Assembly (NCBI GenBank): GCA_032122355.1
Contig: JAUMCS010000018.1
Location: forward strand, 1-62,473
DNA from: RFTU01 sp032122355
Lineage (GTDB): Bacteria > Pseudomonadota > Gammaproteobacteria > Burkholderiales > Burkholderiaceae_C
Direction of reading: 5' to 3'
DNA: 62,473 nucleotides
Shown piece after piece: positions 35,622 through 42,826 of this stretch. The number at the start of each line of letters is the position of its first letter. Position 1 is the first letter of the stretch. The translations under genes and the position numbers were made by a program. A model generated the notes under the pieces. It worked only from the letters and a program-made list of their open reading frames with translations. It was not told where the DNA came from and searched no databases.

Positions 35622-36151
35622 TGAATACACCATTGACCTCCGCCTACCCCCGTTACACGATTTGCCAATCGACCGTTGATGAAGAAGATCGCTTGGGTTT
35701 TGCGCTGGTGAAATGCATAAAAACCAGTGCTGCCCACGAAATCCCGCCCGACATTGCGGAAAGGTTACGTTTTGCTCGAGAGCGTGCCTTAGCGCTAGCA
35801 TTGGCATCTCAACACTTAGCAACTACTCCAGCCCCTGCAAGCTTTGGGTTTAGCTGGCGATGGCTGTCGCCCCTATCGGCCGTATTCGCCCCATTGGCTA
35901 CAGGTGGGTCATCACTCTTCAACGGCTCTGCACCAATCGGCTCGCGCACACCTAGTTGGTGCCTCAAGCTTGTCTCCTGCATTCCCTTGTTGGCATTGAT
36001 CTTTGGATTTTTTGTCATCGACGATTTCCTTCACCAGGCCGATATTGTGGCTGCCGCTGAAATTGATACTGCACTCTTAAGCGATGATTTATCACCCGAT
36101 GTATATTCCAATGCGGAATTTGCAGAATTTCTGCGTTTACAAAATCCGTAA
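35618..36151 (+). CDS. DUF3619 single-span membrane protein, candidate anti-sigma factor
   Basis: A 177-residue protein. The N-terminal ~110 residues are soluble and partly helical (PPDIAERLRFARERALALALASQ), followed by one transmembrane helix (about 114-136, WCLKLVSCIPLLALIFGFFVI) and an acidic C-terminal tail of about 40 residues. This N-in/C-out plan, directly coupled to an ECF sigma gene, is what anti-sigma factors look like, but the zinc anti-sigma motif HxxxCxxC is absent. The anti-sigma role is inference. AGGA lies upstream of ATG 35618; ATG 35621 is an alternative. Confidence 0.75.
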   Translation: MMNTPLTSAYPRYTICQSTVDEEDRLGFALVKCIKTSAAHEIPPDIAERLRFARERALALALASQHLATTPAPASFGFSWRWLSPLSAVFAPLATGGSSLFNGSAPIGSRTPSWCLKLVSCIPLLALIFGFFVIDDFLHQADIVAAAEIDTALLSDDLSPDVYSNAEFAEFLRLQNP

Positions 36152-36167
36152 TAGCTGCTGAGGCAAG

Positions 36168-36947
36168 ATGACTGCACCTTCTGCACTAACGCAAACTTTG
36201 ATATCTTTAAGTGCCTGTATGGCGATTGGCTTGATCGGGAAGGGTGCCTATATCATTGTTCCCCCTGCGCATCCCGTGCAATCCAACTTTCAGCAGATTG
36301 CTGAAACGGACGTTGAATCTACCCCCGTTATTGTTACGCGCTCATCTCATGATGCACAAACGGGTAAATGGTCGCGCCTGTCAAGCTTGCAACGTAAAGT
36401 GCTAGGCCCCTTACAGGAAGAATGGGTTTATATGCAGCCTGCACAACGCCAAAAATGGTTAGAGGTCGCTGCACGCTACACGCGCTTTTCAGCGGTTGAG
36501 CAAGAACGGATCCAAGCACGTATGCTGGAATGGGCTCGACTCAAACCCGCCGAGCGTGGTTTTGCTCGGCTTAATTTCAGAGGTATGCAAAAACTCTCCG
36601 CTCAAGAACGACAAAGACTCTGGCAAGCCTATCTTGACCTCAGCCCAGAAGAGCGTGAAGACTTAGCCCAACGAGCCCAATCCGGAGCAAAATTACCCCT
36701 TTTAAAATCCCCCCGCAAACGCACCACTCAAACGGCTTCCAAGTCCAATATTTTGGTCGGACAAGAACCCAACACGAAGGCTCGTGCGGTATCGCCAACA
36801 CAAGTTCAGCCTGGTATCGGCGCCACTACGGTACCCATCAATCAGCCCGAATCTAAAATACCCCCTCATCAAATTGTGGGAGCACCAAAAATTCTGGCAT
36901 CGGCCACTTTTGTGAACCCCAGTACACTTTTACCTCCTGCCCAGTAA
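36168..36947 (+). CDS. DUF3106 exported or membrane-anchored helical protein
   Basis: A 259-residue protein starting with a hydrophobic segment (LTQTLISLSACMAIGLIGKGAYIIV), probably a signal anchor, then a helical block (about 65-165) rich in repeated W/L...LSxxER patterns: LSSLQRKVLGPLQEEW, MQPAQRQKW, LKPAERGFARL, LSAQERQRLW, LSPEEREDL. The C-terminal third is Pro/Thr/Gln-rich and probably disordered. GAGG precedes ATG 36168. The architecture recalls periplasmic metal or stress sensors that work with ECF sigma pairs; no function is established. Confidence 0.78.
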   Translation: MTAPSALTQTLISLSACMAIGLIGKGAYIIVPPAHPVQSNFQQIAETDVESTPVIVTRSSHDAQTGKWSRLSSLQRKVLGPLQEEWVYMQPAQRQKWLEVAARYTRFSAVEQERIQARMLEWARLKPAERGFARLNFRGMQKLSAQERQRLWQAYLDLSPEEREDLAQRAQSGAKLPLLKSPRKRTTQTASKSNILVGQEPNTKARAVSPTQVQPGIGATTVPINQPESKIPPHQIVGAPKILASATFVNPSTLLPPAQ

Positions 36948-36955
36948 ATTGTTCC

Positions 36956-37459
36956 ATGGTTACTGAATCCTCCATTACCCCCTCGTTATGGCGCCGATTG
37001 GCCTGCTTTATGTATGAAGGCGTGTTGTTATTTGGTGTACTGATGATTGCAGGCTATTTATACTCAAGCCTTACTCAACAACGCCATGCCCTATCAGGGC
37101 GAGAGGGATTGATGCTGTTTATATTTTTAGTACTGGCCATTTACTTTGTGGGGTTCTGGACACATGGCGGCCAAACCGTTGCCATGAAAGCTTGGCATAT
37201 CCGCCTTACCAGCGCGAATGGCAAAAGCCTGAGTCAAAAAAGGGCTTTTTTTCGCTACTGCCTCGCTTGGCTCTGGTTTATGCCTGCCTTACTATTCGTT
37301 TATGCGGCAGCGTTGAAAAGTGCCGCACTCATATTCCTACTCCTTGTCGCTGGGATCATGGCCTATGCAGCCCTCGCATGGCTACACCCCAGGAATCAAT
37401 TTCTCCATGACCGAATTTGCGGCACACAGCTAATATTAGTGCAAAGCACAAAAACCTAA
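36956..37459 (+). CDS. RDD family membrane protein
   Basis: A 167-residue integral membrane protein with four or so hydrophobic segments. The family signature begins with RRLACFMYEGVLLFGVL, where the usual RxxD-D pattern is altered (E for D), and a later GGQTVAMKAWHIRL and the C-terminal HDRICGTQLI are typical. Some RDD proteins are cation/H+ antiporters; here function is unknown. It starts 8 nt after the DUF3106 gene, so it is part of the sigma-led operon. Confidence 0.82.
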   Translation: MVTESSITPSLWRRLACFMYEGVLLFGVLMIAGYLYSSLTQQRHALSGREGLMLFIFLVLAIYFVGFWTHGGQTVAMKAWHIRLTSANGKSLSQKRAFFRYCLAWLWFMPALLFVYAAALKSAALIFLLLVAGIMAYAALAWLHPRNQFLHDRICGTQLILVQSTKT

Positions 37460-37461
37460 GG

Positions 37462-38127
37462 CTAAGGATTAGCAGCCCAGCGTTGCTTCAACTGAGTTAA
37501 TGCCGTTTCATAACTTGCAGGCACTTCCCCCCAACCCGAAGCCGTGATGTGCAAATCGGTCAGTAAGCCATTGTGCAAACCATACACCCAACCATGCACC
37601 GTCACGCTTTGACCACGCTGCCACGCATCTTGCACCACCGTGGTGCGGCAAACATTTCTGGCTTGCTCAAGAACATTCAATTCAACTAATGCCGCCTCAC
37701 GCTGCGCCGGCGCAACCATTTGCAAAAATGCTTCATGTGTATCACGCACATCCTGCACATGGCGCAACCAATTATCCACCAAGCCTGAGCGCTGATTGCT
37801 CAGTGCTGCCTGTATTCCTCCGCACCCACTATGCCCTACTACAATCACATGCAAAACTCCCAGGACATCGACAGCATACTGCAATACACTCAAAGCGTTG
37901 AGATCTGAGTGCACCACCAAATTTGCCACATTCCGATGCACGAACAACTCACCAGGCAACAAGTTCACCAATTCATTCGCTGGTACACGACTATCGGCAC
38001 AGCCAATCCACATATAGCGTGGCTTTTGTTGTTGTGTCAGCTGGGTAAAAAAGCCGGGCTTGAGGGATTGCGTTTGCGCCGCCCACTCTCGGTTATTGGC
38101 AAATAATTCTTCTAGGCGAATACTCAT
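37462..38127 (-). CDS. can: Beta-carbonic anhydrase
   Basis: A 221-residue zinc enzyme converting CO2 to bicarbonate. Zinc ligands appear in WIGCADSRVPANE (Cys, with the Asp-Arg pair) and VVGHSGCGGIQAAL (His and Cys). I use ATG 38127 (MSIRLEELFANN), the family's usual N-terminus; the frame extends to ATG 38190 but the extra 21 residues are not expected. Converges on the RDD gene with 2 nt between stops; no terminator seen. Confidence 0.92.
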   Translation of the reverse strand: MSIRLEELFANNREWAAQTQSLKPGFFTQLTQQQKPRYMWIGCADSRVPANELVNLLPGELFVHRNVANLVVHSDLNALSVLQYAVDVLGVLHVIVVGHSGCGGIQAALSNQRSGLVDNWLRHVQDVRDTHEAFLQMVAPAQREAALVELNVLEQARNVCRTTVVQDAWQRGQSVTVHGWVYGLHNGLLTDLHITASGWGEVPASYETALTQLKQRWAANP

Positions 38128-38207
38128 AACGAAGGCAAAATAGTGATTTGAAAATAATCTGCGCACCTTACCATAGAACGCCTGCAACATCCCTCGCTCA
38201 ATAGGCC

Positions 38208-38990
38208 ATGTTTACCTCACCACGCATTTTTTATCCCATCGCAACCCACCCATGGAGTGTAGGTCAATGCATGATGCTCACCGAATCTGCCGCACGCCAC
38301 GTGCAAGTACTGCGCTTGCAACCTAACCACAGTCTGACCCTATTTAATGGGCAAGGTGGGGAATGGCAAGCCACGATTTTGCGTATCACTCGGCAGGCAG
38401 TGGAAATTGAACTCTTAGCTCATGTCACTATTGAGCGCGAATTATCTTTGCAGGTAACCCTAGCCGTGGTGATGCCTGCCAATGACCGCATGGATGATTT
38501 GGTAGAAAAGACGACCGAACTTGGCGTCGAAGCCTTGCAACCACTCATGAGCGAAAGATCGGTATTACGCTTGGCTGGCGAACGCGCAGCCAAAAAGGTC
38601 GCACACTGGCAATCCGTAGCACAAGCGGCTTGCGAGCAATCAGGGCGTAATCGAGTGCCCACCCTATACCCAGTCATACCTCTAACCATATGGCTACAGC
38701 AAACCCCTATGCGGCCTTCGGCTACGCGCTGGGTATTAAGCACCCACCCCGATTGCACCACCATAGGGCAGCAGCTAGCCCACCCTGCTTTATCTAGGCT
38801 TGAGTGCCTCAGCGGTCCCGAAGGAGGGTTTAGTGCCGCCGAGGTACAAGCTGCGATAGGGGCTGGTTTTTCACCCACCAGCTTGGGTGCGCGCATCTTG
38901 CGTGCAGATACAGCCCCATTGGCCGCCATGTCAGTACTGAGTTTTTCTTCGATGAATCCTGAAGAACTCATATCGACGGCACGCCCTTGA
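38208..38990 (+). CDS. rsmE: 16S rRNA (uracil1498-N3)-methyltransferase
   Basis: A 260-residue SPOUT-class methyltransferase modifying U1498 of 16S rRNA. N-terminal PUA-like part (SAARHVQVLRLQPNHSLTLFNGQG), central KTTELGVEALQPLMSERS, and the SAM-knot segments LSGPEGGFSAAEV and LGARILRADTAPLAAMS. ATG start at 38208. The stop overlaps an upstream frame of trpG, so it leads the trpGDC-ung unit. Confidence 0.92.
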   Translation: MFTSPRIFYPIATHPWSVGQCMMLTESAARHVQVLRLQPNHSLTLFNGQGGEWQATILRITRQAVEIELLAHVTIERELSLQVTLAVVMPANDRMDDLVEKTTELGVEALQPLMSERSVLRLAGERAAKKVAHWQSVAQAACEQSGRNRVPTLYPVIPLTIWLQQTPMRPSATRWVLSTHPDCTTIGQQLAHPALSRLECLSGPEGGFSAAEVQAAIGAGFSPTSLGARILRADTAPLAAMSVLSFSSMNPEELISTARP

Positions 38991-39034
38991 TGGAAAATAT
39001 CACCCAACAAAGCCATCACAAAGGACAAGCGCCC

Positions 39035-39619
39035 ATGCTACTCATGATTGACAATTACGACAGCTTTACCTACAACTTGGTGCAATATTTTGGCGAGCTA
39101 GGGCAAGATGTGCAAGTCCATCGTAACGATGCCATTACCCTAGCCGATATCGAGGCTCTCAAACCGAAATACTTGGTGCTTTCGCCCGGGCCCTGTTCCC
39201 CGGCTGAAGCGGGTATTTGTGTGCCTGCTATTCAGCACTTTAAAGGTAAATTGCCGATTCTGGGCGTTTGTTTAGGTCATCAAAGCATTGGTGCGGCCTT
39301 GGGTGGGCGCATTATTCGTGCCACACAACCCATGCATGGCAAAGCCAGTGTGATTCAAACCGATGGCAAAACACTGTTCCACGGACTGCCCCCCAGCTTT
39401 AGCATCATCCGCTATCACTCGTTAGTGATCGATCGCAGCCAACTCCCACCGGAACTGGAAGTCAGTGCATCTAGTAGTGATGGTGAAATCATGGCGGTAC
39501 GGCATCGCGAATTGGCCGGCACACTGACCCCACTAGAAGGGGTGCAATTTCACCCTGAATCTATACTTTCCGAGCACGGCATGGCTATGCTCAACAATTT
39601 CTTGCAATTGCGACCATGA
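39035..39619 (+). CDS. trpG: Anthranilate synthase component II (glutamine amidotransferase)
   Basis: Supplies ammonia from glutamine to TrpE in anthranilate formation. 194 residues from ATG 39035 (MLLMIDNYDSFTYN), with AGGA about 11 nt upstream; the frame extends back to 38987, but those residues are not family-like. The triad is visible: Cys in GVCLGHQSIG, His and Glu in VQFHPESIL. It may also serve folate synthesis (PabA) as in many bacteria. trpE is not in the window. ATGA overlap with trpD. Confidence 0.93.
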   Translation: MLLMIDNYDSFTYNLVQYFGELGQDVQVHRNDAITLADIEALKPKYLVLSPGPCSPAEAGICVPAIQHFKGKLPILGVCLGHQSIGAALGGRIIRATQPMHGKASVIQTDGKTLFHGLPPSFSIIRYHSLVIDRSQLPPELEVSASSSDGEIMAVRHRELAGTLTPLEGVQFHPESILSEHGMAMLNNFLQLRP

Positions 39620-40659
39620 GCATTACCCCCAGCCAAGCACTCTCAGCACTCATTGACCATCGTGATATTGCTTACGATGATATGTTCCATCTTATGCAAA
39701 CGATCATGCAAGGGCAAATGCCGCCGGTGTTGATCGCCGCTTTAGCCATGGGCTTGCGGGTCAAGAAAGAATCCGTTGACGAACTCACAGCAGCAGCGCA
39801 AGTCATGAGGCAATGGGCGACACCTGTACAGATCGATGATCGCCGCCATTTGGTGGATATTGTCGGTACAGGTGGTGATAATTCCCATACGTTCAATATC
39901 TCTACAGCGGCCACTTTTGTTGCAGCAGCAGCCGGTGCACGTGTGGCTAAACATGGTGGGCGCAGTGTTTCGTCTACCTCGGGCAGTGCCGATGTCATGG
40001 AGGCATTGGGCGCGAATATTCAACTCTCGCCTGAGCAGGTGAGTATATGTTTGGCCGAATGCGGCATCGCCTTTATGTTTGCGCCCAACCACCATGCCGC
40101 CATGCGCCATGCGGCCCCCGTGCGCAAAGAGCTAGGGGTGCGTACGCTATTCAACATACTCGGCCCCTTAACCAATCCAGCGGGTGCGCCGCATCAACTG
40201 ATGGGTGTATTCCACCCCGATCTGGTAGCCACACAGGTGCGGGTATTGCAGCGCTTAGGCGCCCAGCAAGCCATGGTGGTTTATGGCCTCGATGGTCTGG
40301 ATGAAATATCCTTGGCCGGGCCCACATTAGTGGGCGAATTGCGGCAAGGGAAAATTCTTGAATACACCCTGCACCCTACTGAGCTTGGCCTAGAGCCGGC
40401 ACCGCTTGATGCGCTGAAAGTGAGCAACCGAGACGAATCGGTGGCTTTTATCCGTCAGGCCTTGTCCAATCAAAGCGGCCCCGTGCGCGATGTGGTTTTA
40501 CTGAATGCCGGGGCGGCGCTATACTGTGCAGGCATCGCACCTACATTGGCCCAGGGGCTAGAACGTGCTCGGGCGGCGGTGGCCTCGGGCCAGGCGCAAC
40601 TCAAGCTTGAACAATTCGTCGCCATCACCCAGCGTTTAGCCCAAACACCACTTGGTTAA
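39616..40659 (+). CDS. trpD: Anthranilate phosphoribosyltransferase
   Basis: A 347-residue enzyme joining anthranilate and PRPP, step two of tryptophan synthesis. The PRPP-binding DIVGTGGDNSHTFNIST is intact, with KHGGRSVSSTSGSADVMEALG and FNILGPLTNPAGAPHQLMGV following. The start overlaps the trpG stop by four bases. Confidence 0.96.
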   Translation: MSITPSQALSALIDHRDIAYDDMFHLMQTIMQGQMPPVLIAALAMGLRVKKESVDELTAAAQVMRQWATPVQIDDRRHLVDIVGTGGDNSHTFNISTAATFVAAAAGARVAKHGGRSVSSTSGSADVMEALGANIQLSPEQVSICLAECGIAFMFAPNHHAAMRHAAPVRKELGVRTLFNILGPLTNPAGAPHQLMGVFHPDLVATQVRVLQRLGAQQAMVVYGLDGLDEISLAGPTLVGELRQGKILEYTLHPTELGLEPAPLDALKVSNRDESVAFIRQALSNQSGPVRDVVLLNAGAALYCAGIAPTLAQGLERARAAVASGQAQLKLEQFVAITQRLAQTPLG

Positions 40660-40665
40660 TTCACC

Positions 40666-41460
40666 ATGAGTAACATTCTTCAAAAAATCATCGAAGTCAA
40701 GCATCAAGAAGTAGCTGCAGCCAGTCGAATTCGCAGCCTTGCCTCCTGGCGCGAAGAAGCTGAAGGACGCAAGGATGTGCGTGGTTTTGCCCAAGCCTTA
40801 CAAGATCGCATTGCGCACGGACAAGCTGGCGTGATTGCTGAAATTAAAAAAGCCAGCCCGAGCAAAGGCGTTATTCGGCCAGACTTTGAGCCCGCAGAAA
40901 TTGCCAGCAATTACGCCGAGCATGGTGCAGCGTGTTTAAGTGTGTTGACCGATGTGTCATTTTTTCAGGGCAGCCATGAGTACCTACTGCAAGCCCGAAA
41001 TGCCTGCGCCCTGCCGGTTTTGCGCAAAGACTTCATGGTGGATGAATACCAAATTTATCAAGCACGCGCTATCGGTGCAGATGCCATCTTATTAATTGCC
41101 GCATGCTTAAACGACACAGAAATGCAAGATTTTGAGGCCTGTGCTCATGCATTGGGCATGGATGTATTGGTAGAGGTACATGACCGCCCCGAACTTGAGC
41201 GGGCATTGCGTTTAACTACGCCTTTGGTTGGCGTGAACAACCGCGATTTACGCAGCTTTGATGTGCGCTTACAAACCACTTTGGATTTGCTCCCCGACGT
41301 CCCCATCGATCGCACCCTCATCACTGAAAGCGGTATTCATACACCGGCCGATGTAGCACTCATGCGGCAGCATGGCATACTGGGCTTTTTGGTAGGGGAA
41401 GCGTTTATGCGTGCGCCATACCCGGGTCAGGCATTAAGTGAGCTTTTTGGCCCAGTCTAA
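40666..41460 (+). CDS. trpC: Indole-3-glycerol phosphate synthase
   Basis: A 264-residue TIM-barrel enzyme forming the indole ring. Motifs: IAEIKKASPSKGVIRPDF (catalytic lysine loop), VLTDVSFFQGS, LRKDFMVDEYQI, GVNNRDLRSFDV and TESGIHTPADV. Not fused to TrpF. Starts 6 nt after the trpD stop; its own 3' end overlaps ung by 23 nt. Confidence 0.96.
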   Translation: MSNILQKIIEVKHQEVAAASRIRSLASWREEAEGRKDVRGFAQALQDRIAHGQAGVIAEIKKASPSKGVIRPDFEPAEIASNYAEHGAACLSVLTDVSFFQGSHEYLLQARNACALPVLRKDFMVDEYQIYQARAIGADAILLIAACLNDTEMQDFEACAHALGMDVLVEVHDRPELERALRLTTPLVGVNNRDLRSFDVRLQTTLDLLPDVPIDRTLITESGIHTPADVALMRQHGILGFLVGEAFMRAPYPGQALSELFGPV

Positions 41461-42172
41461 CCAGCTCACCGAGCCCATTGCGCAAGTTTTAGCGCATCCA
41501 CCTCCGGCATGGGCAGAGGTTACACAGCCATGGGTGCATAGTGTGGCTTATACCTCCTTAGTGCGGCGTTTGCAGGCGCGGCAGGCGGTGGGTGCCATCA
41601 TCTATCCGGCAGCGATATGGCGGGCCTTGGAATGTGTGGCACCAGCCGATGTACGGCTGGTGATTGTGGGGCAAGACCCCTATCATCAACCGAATCAAGC
41701 CCAAGGCTTAGCTTTCTCTGTGGGCTACGATCAGCCTTTGCCGCCAAGCTTGCGCAATATTTTGGCGGAAGTGGTGCGCAGTACGGGGGGCATATCAAAT
41801 ACGGCTGCGATTGGCGATTTAAGCGGCTGGGCGCAGCAAGGAGCATTATTGCTGAACACCAGCCTGACCGTAGAGCGCGACCAACCAAGGGCTCATGCCG
41901 ATTGGGGTTGGCAAGTACTGACACAAGCCATCTTGGCGCATGTAGCAGCCTTGCCGGGCCGGCGTGTATTTATGCTGTGGGGTGCGCATGCGCAGTCGCT
42001 AGAGCCTTGTATACACCCCCATACGCAGCGGCATTTGATTTTGCGGGCTAATCACCCCTCACCCCTATCAGCGCGCCGGCCGCCGCAGCCATTCATGGGC
42101 TGCCATCATTTTTTTCAAGCCAGTCAATTCATGACGAAAGCGCAGCCCGATGCACCGGCTTGGGTGTGGTGA
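41438..42172 (+). CDS. ung: Uracil-DNA glycosylase, family 1
   Basis: A 244-residue base-excision repair enzyme. The water-activating loop GQDPYHQPNQAQGLAFSV and the minor-groove loop HPSPLSARRPPQPFMGC are intact. The GTG start at 41438 lies inside trpC, with AGG 6-7 nt upstream, so its translation is coupled to the trp unit. Converges on the regulator gene at 42229. Confidence 0.94.
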   Translation: MSFLAQSNQLTEPIAQVLAHPPPAWAEVTQPWVHSVAYTSLVRRLQARQAVGAIIYPAAIWRALECVAPADVRLVIVGQDPYHQPNQAQGLAFSVGYDQPLPPSLRNILAEVVRSTGGISNTAAIGDLSGWAQQGALLLNTSLTVERDQPRAHADWGWQVLTQAILAHVAALPGRRVFMLWGAHAQSLEPCIHPHTQRHLILRANHPSPLSARRPPQPFMGCHHFFQASQFMTKAQPDAPAWVW

Positions 42173-42228
42173 ATTGTTGCAGGCACAACACCAATACCCA
42201 CCAATAACACGACTACTAACTGCTGCCA

Positions 42229-42645
42229 TCAACCCTGCTGGCGCCGCACCCCTGCAGCCACTGCCATGGCGGCTACAACATCACGGATGGTTTTGCGATC
42301 CGAAGGGGGCAAATTTAAATAGCGGCCTATCATCTCACGATCAGCCATATTGAGATGCTCAAACTGCGCATCAGCCTCTGCGATGCGAAACGCCGAAGTG
42401 GTCTGGCCAAATCGCAATTCATCTGGGCTTACCTGCAACCAATCTGCCAACACCACCAATTTATCTTGCGTTGGCAACGAGCGCCCCAACAACCAATTGC
42501 GTGCAGTATGTGGGGTAATGCTGCGCCCCCAATAACGCTGGTTAAAAGCATTTGCCACCAAGGTAGGTGAGGGGCGCGAGCCCACGGCCTCAAGCGCTTG
42601 GCGCAAGCGCTCAGCAAAAGCTTGGGTTTGTGGAATGGGAGGCAT
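42229..42645 (-). CDS. XRE-like transcriptional regulator
   Basis: A 138-residue DNA-binding protein. I start it at ATG 42645 (MPPIPQTQAFAERLRQ); the frame runs on to 42942 but overlaps rep and has no family features. The helix-turn-helix lies in about residues 30-75 with the distinctive YWGRSITPHTARNWLLG and DWLQVSPDELRFG, known from small betaproteobacterial regulators. The C-terminal 50 residues form a helical, probably dimerising part. It is divergent from rep, and two palindromes lie just upstream. Confidence 0.82.
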   Translation of the reverse strand: MPPIPQTQAFAERLRQALEAVGSRPSPTLVANAFNQRYWGRSITPHTARNWLLGRSLPTQDKLVVLADWLQVSPDELRFGQTTSAFRIAEADAQFEHLNMADREMIGRYLNLPPSDRKTIRDVVAAMAVAAGVRRQQG

Positions 42646-42662
42646 CCCTACAAGGTACGCAC

Positions 42663-42711
42663 ATTTCAATTGGCTCGTGAAATTTACTATCAATATTTTG
42701 TGAAATATTGA
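42663..42711. promoter_or_regulatory. Two inverted repeats between the XRE-like gene and rep
   Basis: A perfect TCAATATTT-tgtg-AAATATTGA (42690-42711) and a second ATTTCA-N9-TGAAAT (42663-42683), 18-66 bp upstream of the regulator start. The position fits autoregulation by the neighbouring HTH protein and possibly control of rep. Binding is inferred only. Confidence 0.45.
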
Positions 42712-42826
42712 TTCATGATGATGCCACTTCACAGGAAATTCAGGGTATGTGCCGTGAAAATCAAAAAAAACCATACAAGGATTTATCATAGAGCCCCCCC
42801 ATACAAACCATGAATTCAAGCCGCAT

